The notes beneath the pieces are model-generated. The model saw only the letters and a program-made list of their open reading frames with translations. It ran no database searches and had not been told where the DNA came from. 64,000 bases of DNA from the NCBI RefSeq assembly GCF_022682495.2, contig NC_071391.1, positions 17,397,680 through 17,461,679 of the forward strand, given 5' to 3'. Position numbers and translations under genes: made by a program. This stretch comes from Desmodus rotundus. Taxonomy: Eukaryota; Chordata; Mammalia; Chiroptera; Phyllostomidae. Positions 10,835-19,811 of the stretch are shown in pieces (positions within the stretch are counted from its first letter, which is position 1; each line of letters starts with the position of its first letter).

Positions 10835-11021
10835 ATCGCTTCTTGGCCTTTTGGCTAAGGTCAAGTGTAGTATCCATTCTTATTCGTTTAGTATCGGATA
10901 CATACTCTATCTGAGGGCATTATATTAAATGATTTTTGGAGCTCAGAAGTGCAATCAGAGCTTGCTACACCCACTCTGTGCATTGACCTGTTATTGTAGT
11001 ACTTCCGGGAACGGTGCACCC
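10835..11021 (+). pseudogene. U2 snRNA-like full-length copy, probable pseudogene
   Basis: The copy starts ATCGCTTCTTGGCCTTTTGG and ends GGAACGGTGCACCC, spanning about 187 nt against 188 for U2. U2 pairs with the intron branch site and with U6 in the spliceosome. The branch-site recognition block GTGTAGTATC, the Sm site ATTTTTGGAG and the 3' stem-loop order are present. Many substitutions occur, including in the U6-pairing and stem II regions, where a functional U2 is nearly invariant. I see no clear snRNA proximal sequence element upstream and no 3' box. No poly(A) tail or convincing target duplication follows, only an A-rich ATAAGAAAACAG. It is best read as an L1-mobilised or DNA-mediated U2 pseudogene. 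Confidence 0.9.
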
Positions 11022-11127
11022 CCTCAGGGGATAAGAAAACAGAAGTGTCACCGACGTTACTGGTTATTACGAATTAGGTCCATACTGCATCCTCCACACC
11101 TCAAAATCAAGTTGGGTATTTAATTCA
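11022..11127. other. Unassigned sequence between U2 copy and L1
   Basis: Short flanking DNA with no recognised feature. Confidence 0.35.
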
Positions 11128-11330
11128 ATTTGTATTTCTTTAATGACAAGTAATCTTGAGCATCTTTCTCGTGTTTTTTTTCCCCTTAACAATCTGTATA
11201 GCTTCTTCAGTGAAGTGCCTAATTAATGTTCTTTGAGTATCCAAGTGTTTGTTGTGTCTAAGAGAAGTGCAGACAACTATAATTGAACAACAATAAAATA
11301 ATTAAAAAATAAAATAAAATTAAAATTGCA
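11128..11330. mobile_element. Short L1 with probable 5' inversion
   Basis: Positions 11128-11240 match antisense L1 ORF2 (TGTATTTCTTTAATGACAAG, TCTTGAGCATCTTTCTCGTG, CTTCTTCAGTGAAGTGCC). Positions 11266-11330 match the sense 3' end of bat L1 (GCAGACAACTATAATTGAAC, AACAACAATAAAATAATT, A-rich tail). Opposite strands joined within 200 bp suggest twin priming, as in the clearer case at 14834-15230. No clean target duplication was found. Confidence 0.5.
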
Positions 11331-12632
11331 ATATTCTACAAATATTCATTAAATATTCATTAAACCCAATATGTTTTTGTAGGTTTAAGCACTAAAAGAT
11401 CTACTATAAGCATCATGTCTCTGGTACACAAGACTTTACTTCCCTAAATCTCTCCCAGACCAGGGAAACAGAACAGTCCAAATAGAGTCCAGGTTGTATC
11501 CCATGCATGCGACTGTGCTGTCCATTTCACCAGCCAACCACTGGCCCTGGTGAACAGACAGCTAGCGGACCTTTGCTTTTTAGGTAGCTGCGTACACTTG
11601 TGACACAGCTGAGGGCATTTTTCTTCGTGAGGGTGCCTCTGAGGAATCTGAGTGCTCTGCGATTTGTCCTCACCACTCAACAAATGAGGACATCATTTAG
11701 GGAATTGCTGAAAAACAGGATATATCTTGGTAAATTTTTTTTAAAAAAGGAATAACCTGGGGATGAGAAATACCCAAAAGATAATGACACGCCGAGTCCT
11801 ACAAATATACATTGCCAATTTATTCCCAGTAGGACAATTATGAGGTGATTGTTTTAACATTGAAATCACCCATGTTCTGTCAGACAGAATAAAGTAAGTC
11901 TTTGGACGGGGCCACACAATCTTCAGTTTGATGGATCCACTTTCAACCGTAGACAAACAGAAGTTTTGAAGTTGGTAGAACTGTCTCATGTGAGGTTCAC
12001 TTCACAGATGAGATTATTTCCAGAGAGACTAGCTTGCTCTGTGACCTTGGGCTCACCTAATAATGCCTGGCTATCTTTTTTTATTTGTTTGGTTGATTTT
12101 CCCCTGGACGGCACACTCTTTCAAATACATCACTTGGGAAAAAGTTATCTTTTTACAAGATTGGCTCCTCCACTCTGGAAGGACACATTTTTGAGGAGAG
12201 GAGATATATTTCAGGATCATAGTTTGTTCTATACTAGGTCTCAATTAAATATTTAAGTAGATGAGCAGAAGAAGTACAACGATCAAGTTTCTTAACCGCA
12301 TCATTTCTTTGCTTCCCTAAACAATGCAAAGAATTAGAGACTGGTAGAATTACTGGGTTCATTGCCCTTCTCTTTAGCAGCACATACCTTGTTAAAAAGG
12401 AATTCTAGATCTTGTCAGAGAAACACTCACTAGGGTGTATAGCAAAAGGTTGCCTGCCGTGAAAAGGGAATGAGTTAGTGTCATCCCATAGCAGTCTGGT
12501 CAATTAAACACATGACTTCAGGGGGTACTGATGGCGCTCTTAACCTTGAGAGTTGATTAGAAAATATTATGTTTGGTGGTTAAATTAATGCAGAGGAAAG
12601 TTAAATGACCCAGGCTAAGACTAACAATGAGT
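11331..12632. other. Unassigned 1.3-kb stretch
   Basis: No gene recognised. Positions 11990-12070 have a faint antisense MIR look (CACAGATGAGATTATTTCCA, GCTCTGTGACCTTGGGCTCA). The remainder is unique. Confidence 0.35.
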
Positions 12633-12634
12633 AT

Positions 12635-12790
12635 ATTCTTCATTCATTTAATGAATATTTAATATAAGGCCACTATTTTCTGGATGCTGGGGATATCTAT
12701 AAAGAAATACAAAATAGAGTCTCTGATTTATAAAAGGTCACATCCTATGAAGGAGGACAGACTCATAAACTCTTAATTATAATAGAGAGT
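12635..12790 (-). repeat. L2 LINE 3' end, antisense
   Basis: CATTCATTTAATGAATATTT, TTTTCTGGATGCTGGGGATA and ACATCCTATGAAGGAGGACA follow the antisense L2 tail. Confidence 0.65.
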
Positions 12791-13276
12791 TATATTTCTG
12801 TAACGTTAGGTTTTCCAGGCTTGTCATATATGAAGGAGGAGGCGGTTGGTTTGTTTGAGAAGGATACACTAGCCCCCCTTTATCTGGGGTCTTAATTTTT
12901 GCAGTTTGTTATTCAGCGTCAACCATAGTCTGAAAATGGGAGCTGAAAAGTTTAAGAAAGAAACAGTTCGTAAATTTTAAATTGCACGCCATTCTGCGTA
13001 GTGTGATGAGATTTCACATCATACGGCTCCACCCCATCCAGGACATGAATTGTCCCCTTGTCCAGCGAATCCGCGCTGTGCACGGCTTCCCCCACGGCAG
13101 TCACTGAGCAGTCCTTCTTGGCTATCAGATCACCCACCACGGTATCACAGTGTGTGTGCTCAGGTACGCTTAGTTCACTCAGTAATGGTCCTAAAGCACA
13201 GGAGTGCCGATGGTGGCTTGGACACACCAAAGAGAAGCCACAAAGTGCCTCCTTTAAAGTGAAGATGTACATTTTT

Positions 13277-13606
13277 ACAGTCATGCTTAGTGACAGGATA
13301 CAGTATGAGAAATCCATCATTAGGTGATTTTGTCATTGTGTGAACATCACTGTGTGCATTTACACAAGCCTAAGTGGTATAGCCCACTGCTGTAATTGTA
13401 TGTGCTATCCTTTTATATGATTGACAGTGGGGTATGCTTATGTATACCAGCGCCACCACAAATACATGAGGAATTCACTGTGCAATGATGTCCTGCGGGC
13501 TGTATCACTACATGATAGGAAATTTTTCAGCGTCATTATAATCTTTTCAGACCACTGTCATATATGTGGCCCATTGTTGACCAAAACATCATTATACCAT
13601 ACACGA
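13277..13606 (+). mobile_element. Second DNA transposon nested in the Tigger element
   Basis: It begins CAGTCATGCTTAGTGACAGG, then ATCATTAGGTGATTTTGTCA and TTGTGTGAACATCACTGTGT. It ends TTGTTGACCAAAACATCATT followed by ATACCATACACGAC, roughly the inverse of its start (CAGTCATG / CATACACGAC). These blocks belong to an old mammalian DNA-transposon family whose name I cannot assign safely. It is non-coding. Confidence 0.55.
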
Positions 13607-13620
13607 CCCCCCCCCCCCCC
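13607..13620 (+). repeat. Homopolymer C14
   Basis: A pure run of 14 C (14 G on the minus strand) immediately after the nested transposon. Its length may be unstable between individuals or in assembly. Confidence 0.95.
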
Positions 13621-13849
13621 AAAATCATAGTGTATACAGGGTACAATAGTGGCGGTGGTTTCAGGACTTCTGTATATATTTAGAGAATACTCTCAAATAA
13701 TGTATTTCACCTTGGAGGATGTGGAGAATTTTGCCAGTAAATAAGAAGAGAAGAAGCCTTCTTTCAGGATTAAACACTCAGATCGTTTTCAGTCATTTAC
13801 ATTTCCCTACATTGTATGGTCCTCAGCAAAACAAAAATGATGCACTGAC

Positions 13850-13935
13850 ATGTTCATTAAACACCAACTCCGTGCCAAGGATTGTCATAGGTAAAAATCG
13901 TGCAGTGATCAAAGTACTATTCCTGTATTCATAGT
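13850..13935 (-). repeat. L2 LINE tail, antisense
   Basis: TTAAACACCAACTCCGTGCC, AAGGATTGTCATAGG and the CAGTGATCAAAGTACTATTC block resemble an antisense L2 tail. The copy is short and diverged. Confidence 0.5.
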
Positions 13936-14011
13936 TAAATGTACCTTTCAAAAAGAGAGGCAGTCGTGGATAGAAAGAATTACTGTAAAGGGGCGACAGC
14001 AAAGAGTTCAA

Positions 14012-14160
14012 TAGTAATCATTTTAGGCTCCGTGGGCCATACCGTGTCTATGGAGACTACCTGACTCGCCATTGTAGCATGAAAGAAGTTGTAGACCATA
14101 TGTAAATGAAAGGATGTGACCGTTTTCCAATATAACATTATTCACAAAAACAAGCAGTAG
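14012..14160 (+). mobile_element. Old hAT-like DNA transposon fragment
   Basis: TTTTAGGCTCCGTGGGCCAT, ACCGTGTCTATGGAGACTAC, CCATTGTAGCATGAAAGAAG and CATATGTAAATGAAAGGATG match a well-known mammalian repeat (usual form: ggctttgcgggccatatggtctctgt). The family name is not assigned. Confidence 0.6.
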
Positions 14161-14819
14161 AAAAGATTTGAACTGTAGACTATAATTTGTCAGTTTTTAA
14201 AACTGACATGATAGAGGCAAGAATAAAGGAAAACTGGATTATTAATTATCAGTAGCTTACAAAACAAATACTCAATGGATAAGCAGAACTGGTGACCTTC
14301 GCCAGCCTGAATACAGAGGTAAACCAAGGCAAGCTGAAATGACCAGAAGTCGAGTTTATTTGGCAATAGCAGAGAAATTGTGCTTCTAGAAATGCATGCT
14401 GCCCCAAGTTACAGGCAAGTGGGCTGCATGTGTCGGCCAGGGCTCCCAGGAGGGGGATGTTCAGCCTGAGTCCAGACAGTGCGTTCACTGGGGAGAGATT
14501 CTTGGTGGATGTTCATTGGTTAGGAGTTGGGTCTTGGTCTCTGTACATCAGGCATTCTGTTAATCTGTCTCTCGGTTCTTAAGTTTCATTCTTCTAAAGG
14601 TGCCTGGATGAGAGTCTCCATTTCATGTTCTCTGATTCCATTTTAGATTGAAATTCTTTCACAGCTTTATTAATAAAGACATTCAAATGAATTTGTGGTA
14701 TTATATTCACTCTTTTGATGAAAAGGTTCGAGAATCTGTCAGTGTCAGAAATTGACCAAAGTGTCTGTACATGTGCAATTTTTCTTGAGAACCATCCGTC
14801 AAGTTGTAAACAAAACTTT
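14161..14819. other. Unassigned sequence
   Basis: A GC-richer part at 14270-14500 includes GTCGAGTTTATTTGGCAATA and a run of CA/GG-rich sequence. It could be an undescribed LTR in antisense (the TTTATT complement of a poly(A) signal), but no TG...CA ends or duplication were found. Confidence 0.3.
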
Positions 14820-14833
14820 AAAAGTTAACATGC

Positions 14834-15230
14834 TTATTTCACTTAACATAATGCTCTCCAGTTCCATCCATGCTGTTGCAAAGGGTATAAGCTCCTTCTC
14901 TCTCTCTGCTGCATAGAATTCCATTGTGTAAATATACCATAGTTTTTGTATCTACTCGTTTGCTGATGGGCGCTTAGGTTGCTTCCAGTACTTGGCTATT
15001 GTAAATTGTGCTGCTATGAACATTGGACAGGGGGGAGTGGGGAAGGGACAGTGAGGAGAGGGGATTACAGGAACTACTATAAAGGACGCACGGACAAAAT
15101 CAAGGGGGAGGGTTGAGGTGGGGGAGGGTTGAGGTGAGGGAGGGAGGGGGGTTTGGCTGGGGTGGGGTGGAGGGATGGGGAGAAAAGGCACACAACTGTA
15201 ATTGAATAACAATAAAAAATTAAAATTAAA
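14834..15230 (+). mobile_element. Bat L1 insertion with 5' inversion (twin priming)
   Basis: Positions 14834 to about 15029 are antisense L1 ORF2 3' sequence (TATTTCACTTAACATAATGC, CTGCTATGAACATTGG). From about 15030 to 15230 the strand switches to the sense 3' UTR (GGGGGGAGTGGGGAAGGGAC, GGGATTACAGGAACTACTAT, TGTAATTGAATAACAATAAA). A perfect 14-bp duplication AAAAGTTAACATGC flanks it (14820-14833 and 15231-15244). The left site reads TTT/AAAA, the preferred cut of L1 endonuclease. Half-inverted copies with shared duplications are the mark of twin priming. It is incapable of movement. Confidence 0.95.
15108..15180 (+). repeat. G-rich L1 3' UTR tract (quadruplex-prone)
   Basis: A run of many GGG/GGGG blocks within 75 bp of L1 3' UTR. 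It includes a local direct repeat of GGGGGAGGGTTGAGGTG (about 15104 and 15121) not present in the sister copy near 55860. Confidence 0.8.
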
Positions 15231-15289
15231 AAAAGTTAACATGCATAGAACTTTTTTGCTCTGACTATACACTTTGATCAATACATACT

Positions 15290-15465
15290 TTTGTCCCCCT
15301 TTAGGCCTGATTATGTGGAAAATATTATTATCTCTGTTTATAAAAGAAGAATTTGAGTCTCCAACTTGCTAAGTAGCTCACTTAGAGACATCAGAGACAG
15401 ACTTTGAACCTAGGCAATCTGCTTCTAGTCTTAGCCTTCAACCCAGTGTAACTCACTAGCTCCAT
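15290..15465 (-). repeat. MIR SINE, antisense
   Basis: TATTATTATCTCTGTTTATA, CCAACTTGCTAAGTAGCTCA and GACTTTGAACCTAGGCAATC follow antisense MIR order (three-prime core, AAGTAACTTGC block, GGATTCGAACCCAGGCA). Confidence 0.75.
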
Positions 15466-16509
15466 GCTAGCAAGACTTAATATATGCAGTCTTTTTATCA
15501 CAGAAATTAAGACAAATGCACCTGTTTTAAGTGCAAATTATTAGACACTCTTTGAATGTGCAGCAATGAGGAATTGGGTAACTGAATAATCCATCAATCC
15601 ATCCAAACAATTAAATATAATGCAGCTTTGAGAAAGGTGAGGTAGAGTTGTGGGTATACCTGTGAAAAGATGACTGTTGACAGATTGTATAAAAAATCAG
15701 GCTATATATCAATTTACATTGTATGTCATCATATGTGCATAAAATATGAATGCATCCATACACTGAAAAGATTTGAGAAACATGCAACACATTCCTAACA
15801 TTGGCTATCCACCTGGTGTGGGAGTACATATTTGACTCCATACGTGTTTGTACACATTTAAGGAAACATGCCTGCATGATTTCTTTTTTACTACTTTAGG
15901 ACAGTCCTGTTGAGAGGGATGCAATTAGGAATAAGCTCTTTGTTTCCCATCGTACATTATTTCCTTGGACTCTGAACTGGTGCTGGGAATGATTTTTTTT
16001 TTTCATGTTGAATCACATTTCAATGGCCATTTGCTGCTTTGTGGCTACCTTGGAAAGCGGTCACTGTGTACCCTCGCTCGCAGCCATTGTATCCCCCTCT
16101 GAAAGCTACTGCAGAGCAGTCTGAACACTACACTCTATCTTCAGCAGCTCCGGTTTATGGTTTCATTCACTTCTGTTCAACATCCTTTCCATCTTTCCTC
16201 GTGTTTCAGTGAGATATAGTAGAGGTGACAGATAGACTTGAAATGTCCCTGAACATTCTCTGGTTTGGAAATGGTGATTATTGCAAATGACATTGAGCAA
16301 ATGGCATCTTTTTTAGTTTTCTAATTCTTGCAAATACTACAAAATGTGCTTATTGAACTCAAAAAAGTGTTTCAAACAACTTAATAATTCCTTTGACAAT
16401 GCTAAACATGAGGTGTGGAGGCTGACTTTATCCAGGGTGTCACAGAATGACCTAATAAGAATGCAATGCATGTCAGCCACAGAGACCTGTCTTGCCTCTC
16501 AATTAGTGT
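15466..16509. other. Unassigned 1-kb stretch
   Basis: No repeat family or gene recognised. The frames at 15611-15877 and 16344-16592 have no known relatives. Confidence 0.35.
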
Positions 16510-16690
16510 TTCTCTCTTTTATTAATTTATTTTTTTTCAATTACAGTTTACATTTAATCTCATTTTGTATTAGTTTCAGGTATATAGCATAGTGGTTAGA
16601 CTATCATACACTTTACAAAGTGTCCCCCTGATATTTCCAATACCAAGTGGCACCATACATAGTTACTACTATATTATTATTTCTTAACTT
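16510..16690 (-). mobile_element. Older L1 3' UTR, antisense
   Basis: TTATTAATTTATTTTTTTTC, TTTGTATTAGTTTCAGGTAT, AGCATAGTGGTTAGACTATC, AAAGTGTCCCCCTGATATTT and TGGCACCATACATAGTTACT match the reverse complement of an L1MA-like 3' UTR shared across placental mammals. Confidence 0.8.
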
Positions 16691-17989
16691 TAGGGGCATT
16701 TTTGAAACAACTGGAAAACTTTTAAGGAATTCATATGGCTCCATACCCAGAGGGTATAATTTTATTAGTCTGGAGTGGGCTCCAGACTAACAATGGAATG
16801 AAGGTTTGAAGGTTTGAAGGTTTCCCAGGCAATCATAGTGCATAGTTGAGACTGAGAACCACTGTTCAAACTCCTTTATTGTAAGGATTACCTTTTGGAT
16901 GAGATATTTTAGAGAAAATTTTCTAGCTTGCTGGGGGGTCTGTCTCTCATCTTCAGCTCCAGAAGCATCAGGGAGGTGATGTTATCACCTGTTATCAGGA
17001 TTTACGGACCTTTAGGGTTTAACAAAGCATTGAAAAAGCTTTGCATAAGAGTAGATATTTGCAGCATTTTTTTAAAATTTACTTATTTATCAGACCATGC
17101 CTTATTCCCCTCAAAAGTGAAGGTCACAGGGAAACAACTATTAGGGCATACAAAGTAGGTGGCATTCACCTACAAAGGTAGGATCCTTAAATTGAAGTTC
17201 TTATTAATTATGGACTATTTATCATTAAAAAGAATGCTTCATGTTGCTCAGAGGCCACATGCATTCTCTTATGTTTAGTTTTGCTTCAATGTTATCACTT
17301 TTGTCAAAGTTTAGAATCAGAGTTACTGAAACCTGTTATGTTGTGCATTGGCTTCAGAGACATTACGGTGGTATTTTTCATGGAACAACAACTTTCCTTC
17401 CTTCTCTCGTACTTTTCCCCTATCTCCCTTGCCCTGACAGCAAAATTAAAAATCTAAGGTCAGAATAAGAAAGGAATATGTCTTATATTTTCTGTAACAC
17501 AAACATATAAATTACCCTTATGAAAGAGTTCTATTTTATTATTCTACCAATAATCAGAACATATTTCCTGGCTTTTGAAACGAATGACACAAACACTGCT
17601 TTTTTGGCACCATAAATGTGGAAATACTTCTTGTTTTTGTTAAACTACAATATATTAGTACAAGTCATTACCGTAGCCACTTAGCACTTTGACAAGTGCA
17701 GGCTTTTAACACAAAACAACTCCAACTCTCCAACTTGAATTTTAATGTCTCTCTTTTATATCAAAACACAGAGCACTTTGATTGATTTTCATTTATGAGC
17801 CTTTTTTGTTATCAGAGGTAATCTAGAGTTTATCAGCAAGGCCCACTCAATCTCCCCTCAATTCGTCTTTATGAGCGAGCACGAAGCTTGACAGTACATC
17901 GCAACCCCTTTCCAAAGAGTGGGAAGTCTCTGTCCCATTGTTACAGGTTCAGTCAGCAAGTTCACGAAAGCAGCACATCCCCAGTAACC
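16691..17989. other. Unique sequence
   Basis: No repeats recognised apart from a three-unit AAGGTTTG direct repeat at 16801-16824. Positions 17570-17890 are free of repeat signal and balanced in composition, a possible conserved non-coding block. Confidence 0.35.
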
Positions 17990-18181
17990 ACCAGACTTGG
18001 TTTCTCAAGAACAGCTCCCAGACCAGCAGCACCGGCATCACCTGGGAACTTGTTAGAAATGCAAATTCTTGGGCCTCCCCCCAGCCACACTGAGTCAAAA
18101 AGCCAGAGAATGGGACAGAGCAACTTTGGTTTTAACAAGTCCTCCAAGTGATTCCTCTACTCTGGGAAGTTTGCGCACTGC
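17990..18181 (+). mobile_element. MER5A (hAT-Charlie non-autonomous transposon)
   Basis: GGTTTCTCAAGAACAGCTCC, CAGACCAGCAGCACCGGCAT, CACCTGGGAACTTGTTAGAA, ATGCAAATTCTTGGGCCTCC and TTTTAACAAGTCCTCCAAGT follow MER5A almost end to end. Non-coding. Confidence 0.9.
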
Positions 18182-18185
18182 TCTT

Positions 18186-18290
18186 CTCTAGACTGTGAGC
18201 TCCCTGAAGGCAGGGGTCGTGCCTGCCCTATCACCCTGTATCCCTGGTGTCTAGTACAGAGATGAAATTGGTGAGTAAATGGAAGAATCT
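18186..18290 (+). repeat. L2 LINE 3' tail
   Basis: GACTGTGAGCTCCCTGAAGG, CAGGGGTCGTGCCTGCCCTA and CTGTATCCCTGGTGTCTAGT are the final block of L2. It abuts the MER5A copy. Confidence 0.8.
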
Positions 18291-19789
18291 ACTGTGCTAG
18301 AGCAGGACCTGGAAACCTATTACCTGACAGATGACAAATGCTGCTGATACCTGAAAGATATATGATGGCAAGAAATGAGAATGAGCTACTTTGGGGCTCT
18401 CATGAATGTTAGTTCTATAGGTACACCAAAGAATAATGTAGGGTCTCCAATTTGTAGCCAAATGCTTTTACCTTGTGCATGTCTTGACTTGAACTGTATC
18501 ATTTAAAGAATGATTTGTACGAGATGTTAATACCTAGGCCAATGCTTAAGAACTAGTATTTGACCTGATATTAGACACTAGTCAGGACCGGTGAGTTAAC
18601 CTACTTTCCAAAAGCATAACTGACCCTGTAGAGATGTATAAAGTTGATGCCATTTAGCTGATTGATATAAACGAGGGAAGTCTTAGTTTACCACTTTTCA
18701 AACCTTTTTAAAAAGTGCAGTTGGAGTCTTTGGTTAAGTGAAATTTTGCTCAGAAGCTCCACACATCTAATAGTTAAAATAAAAGGTTTGCTTAAAGCAA
18801 GGCAAGGGTACTCAGCAGTCTCCTCCCCACTTGGCCAATTGGAGACTGTGTGTGGTGGCGGTTGGCAGTCTGGGGCCAGTACAGCACCAGCAAAACATGC
18901 TCTCACCTGTGCAGTTTTAATCAACGTTAATGTAATGCTTTATGTCACAGAACAATGTTTGCTTTGAAATCACTTTAAGTCTTATTGATAATACTGATAT
19001 GCCTACTTTTAGAAATCTGAATATCATAGACATTATCACTGAAACTTGCCCTCCTGTGACCCTCCCTGCCCAAATAATAAAAATATTTCATTTTTTTCAC
19101 CTAAATTTTTCTAGTCCACAGCCTCTTTCATTCCTTAGCAAGTTCGTCTGGGTCAAATAAAAAGTGAATCCCGACGTAGGTCTCTTTAGGCTTCGCTGGA
19201 GAGGTTATCGTGGGGGAGGGGAAGTGACTATTGAACCAGGGAGAGGAGGGCCCTTGCAGGAGGGAGAAAGCTCAGACCATGTGATATGCAATCATCTCTA
19301 AGTCAGCCCGGGGTAAATGAGGCTGTACAGAACTAGATATGGGGAGGCGTGATCAATGAGATGGACAGGAGGAGGTGGCCTGATCCCACAGTAAATCAGG
19401 ACATGTTTTACCCCGAAGTGGGCTTATGTTTGAGTGCCGTTGTTAACGAAAGTCTGTGTGCTGGATCAGGCCGAAGGCGGGGCAGTGTTCAGGGCCCTCT
19501 GGGAAGGAGAAAACCTTAACCAAAGTGTAGATAACAGATTTTGTTCTGATTCATCAGTAGAGAACAAACAGTTCAGCTAATAATTTATGAGGCAACAAAT
19601 TGGGAATTTGGAGAGCCTGTGTCTGATGTCATAGTTAACTTGGGGGAACACTTAATTCTTACAGTAGTCATGCGATGAATGGTGGTTCTTACAGTAAAGT
19701 GTTTCTCAGAACACAAAAAAGGTGGGAGGTAGAATTTCTTAGCCACTGGTTTCCAGGATCACAGGGCTAAGATAAACCATAACAATTTA
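18291..19789. other. Mostly unassigned
   Basis: No gene recognised. The part at 19190-19500 is GC-richer and purine-rich. A faint antisense MIR trace lies at 19645-19700 (CTTAATTCTTACAGTAGTCA). Confidence 0.35.
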
Positions 19790-19811
19790 TGTGTGTGTGT
19801 GTGTGTGTGTA
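19790..19811 (+). repeat. (TG)n microsatellite
   Basis: About 11 perfect TG units. Confidence 0.95.

Larger units (their letters stand above)
12866..13670 (+). mobile_element. Tigger (pogo-type) DNA transposon remnant, interrupted
   Basis: The 5' end CTAGCCCCCCTTTATCTGGG followed by GTCAACCATAGTCTGAAAAT is the Tigger terminal region. TTTAAATTGCACGCCATTCT and TTGTCCAGCGAATCCGCGCT continue the 5' UTR. At 13184-13262 the degenerate start of a Tigger/CENP-B-like transposase is readable across frameshifts (a CCTAAAGCACAGGAGTGCCG stretch, then ACACACCAAAGAGAAGCCAC). After a large internal deletion and a nested element (13277-13606), the Tigger 3' end seems to resume at 13628 (TGTATACAGGGTACAATAG, GGTGGTTTCAGGAC). 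The transposase gene is dead. Confidence 0.7.

Noticed and set aside
12362..12390. CTTCTCTTTAGCAGCACATA resembles the start of U6 snRNA
   Set aside because: Similarity ends after about 20 bases, and nothing of the rest of U6 follows.
14952..15281. 109-codon Pro/Ser-rich minus frame
   Set aside because: It is the complement of the G-rich L1 3' UTR.
16561..16610. AGCATAGTGGTTAGAC looked like a tRNA A box
   Set aside because: It is part of the antisense old L1 3' UTR. No B box or cloverleaf follows.
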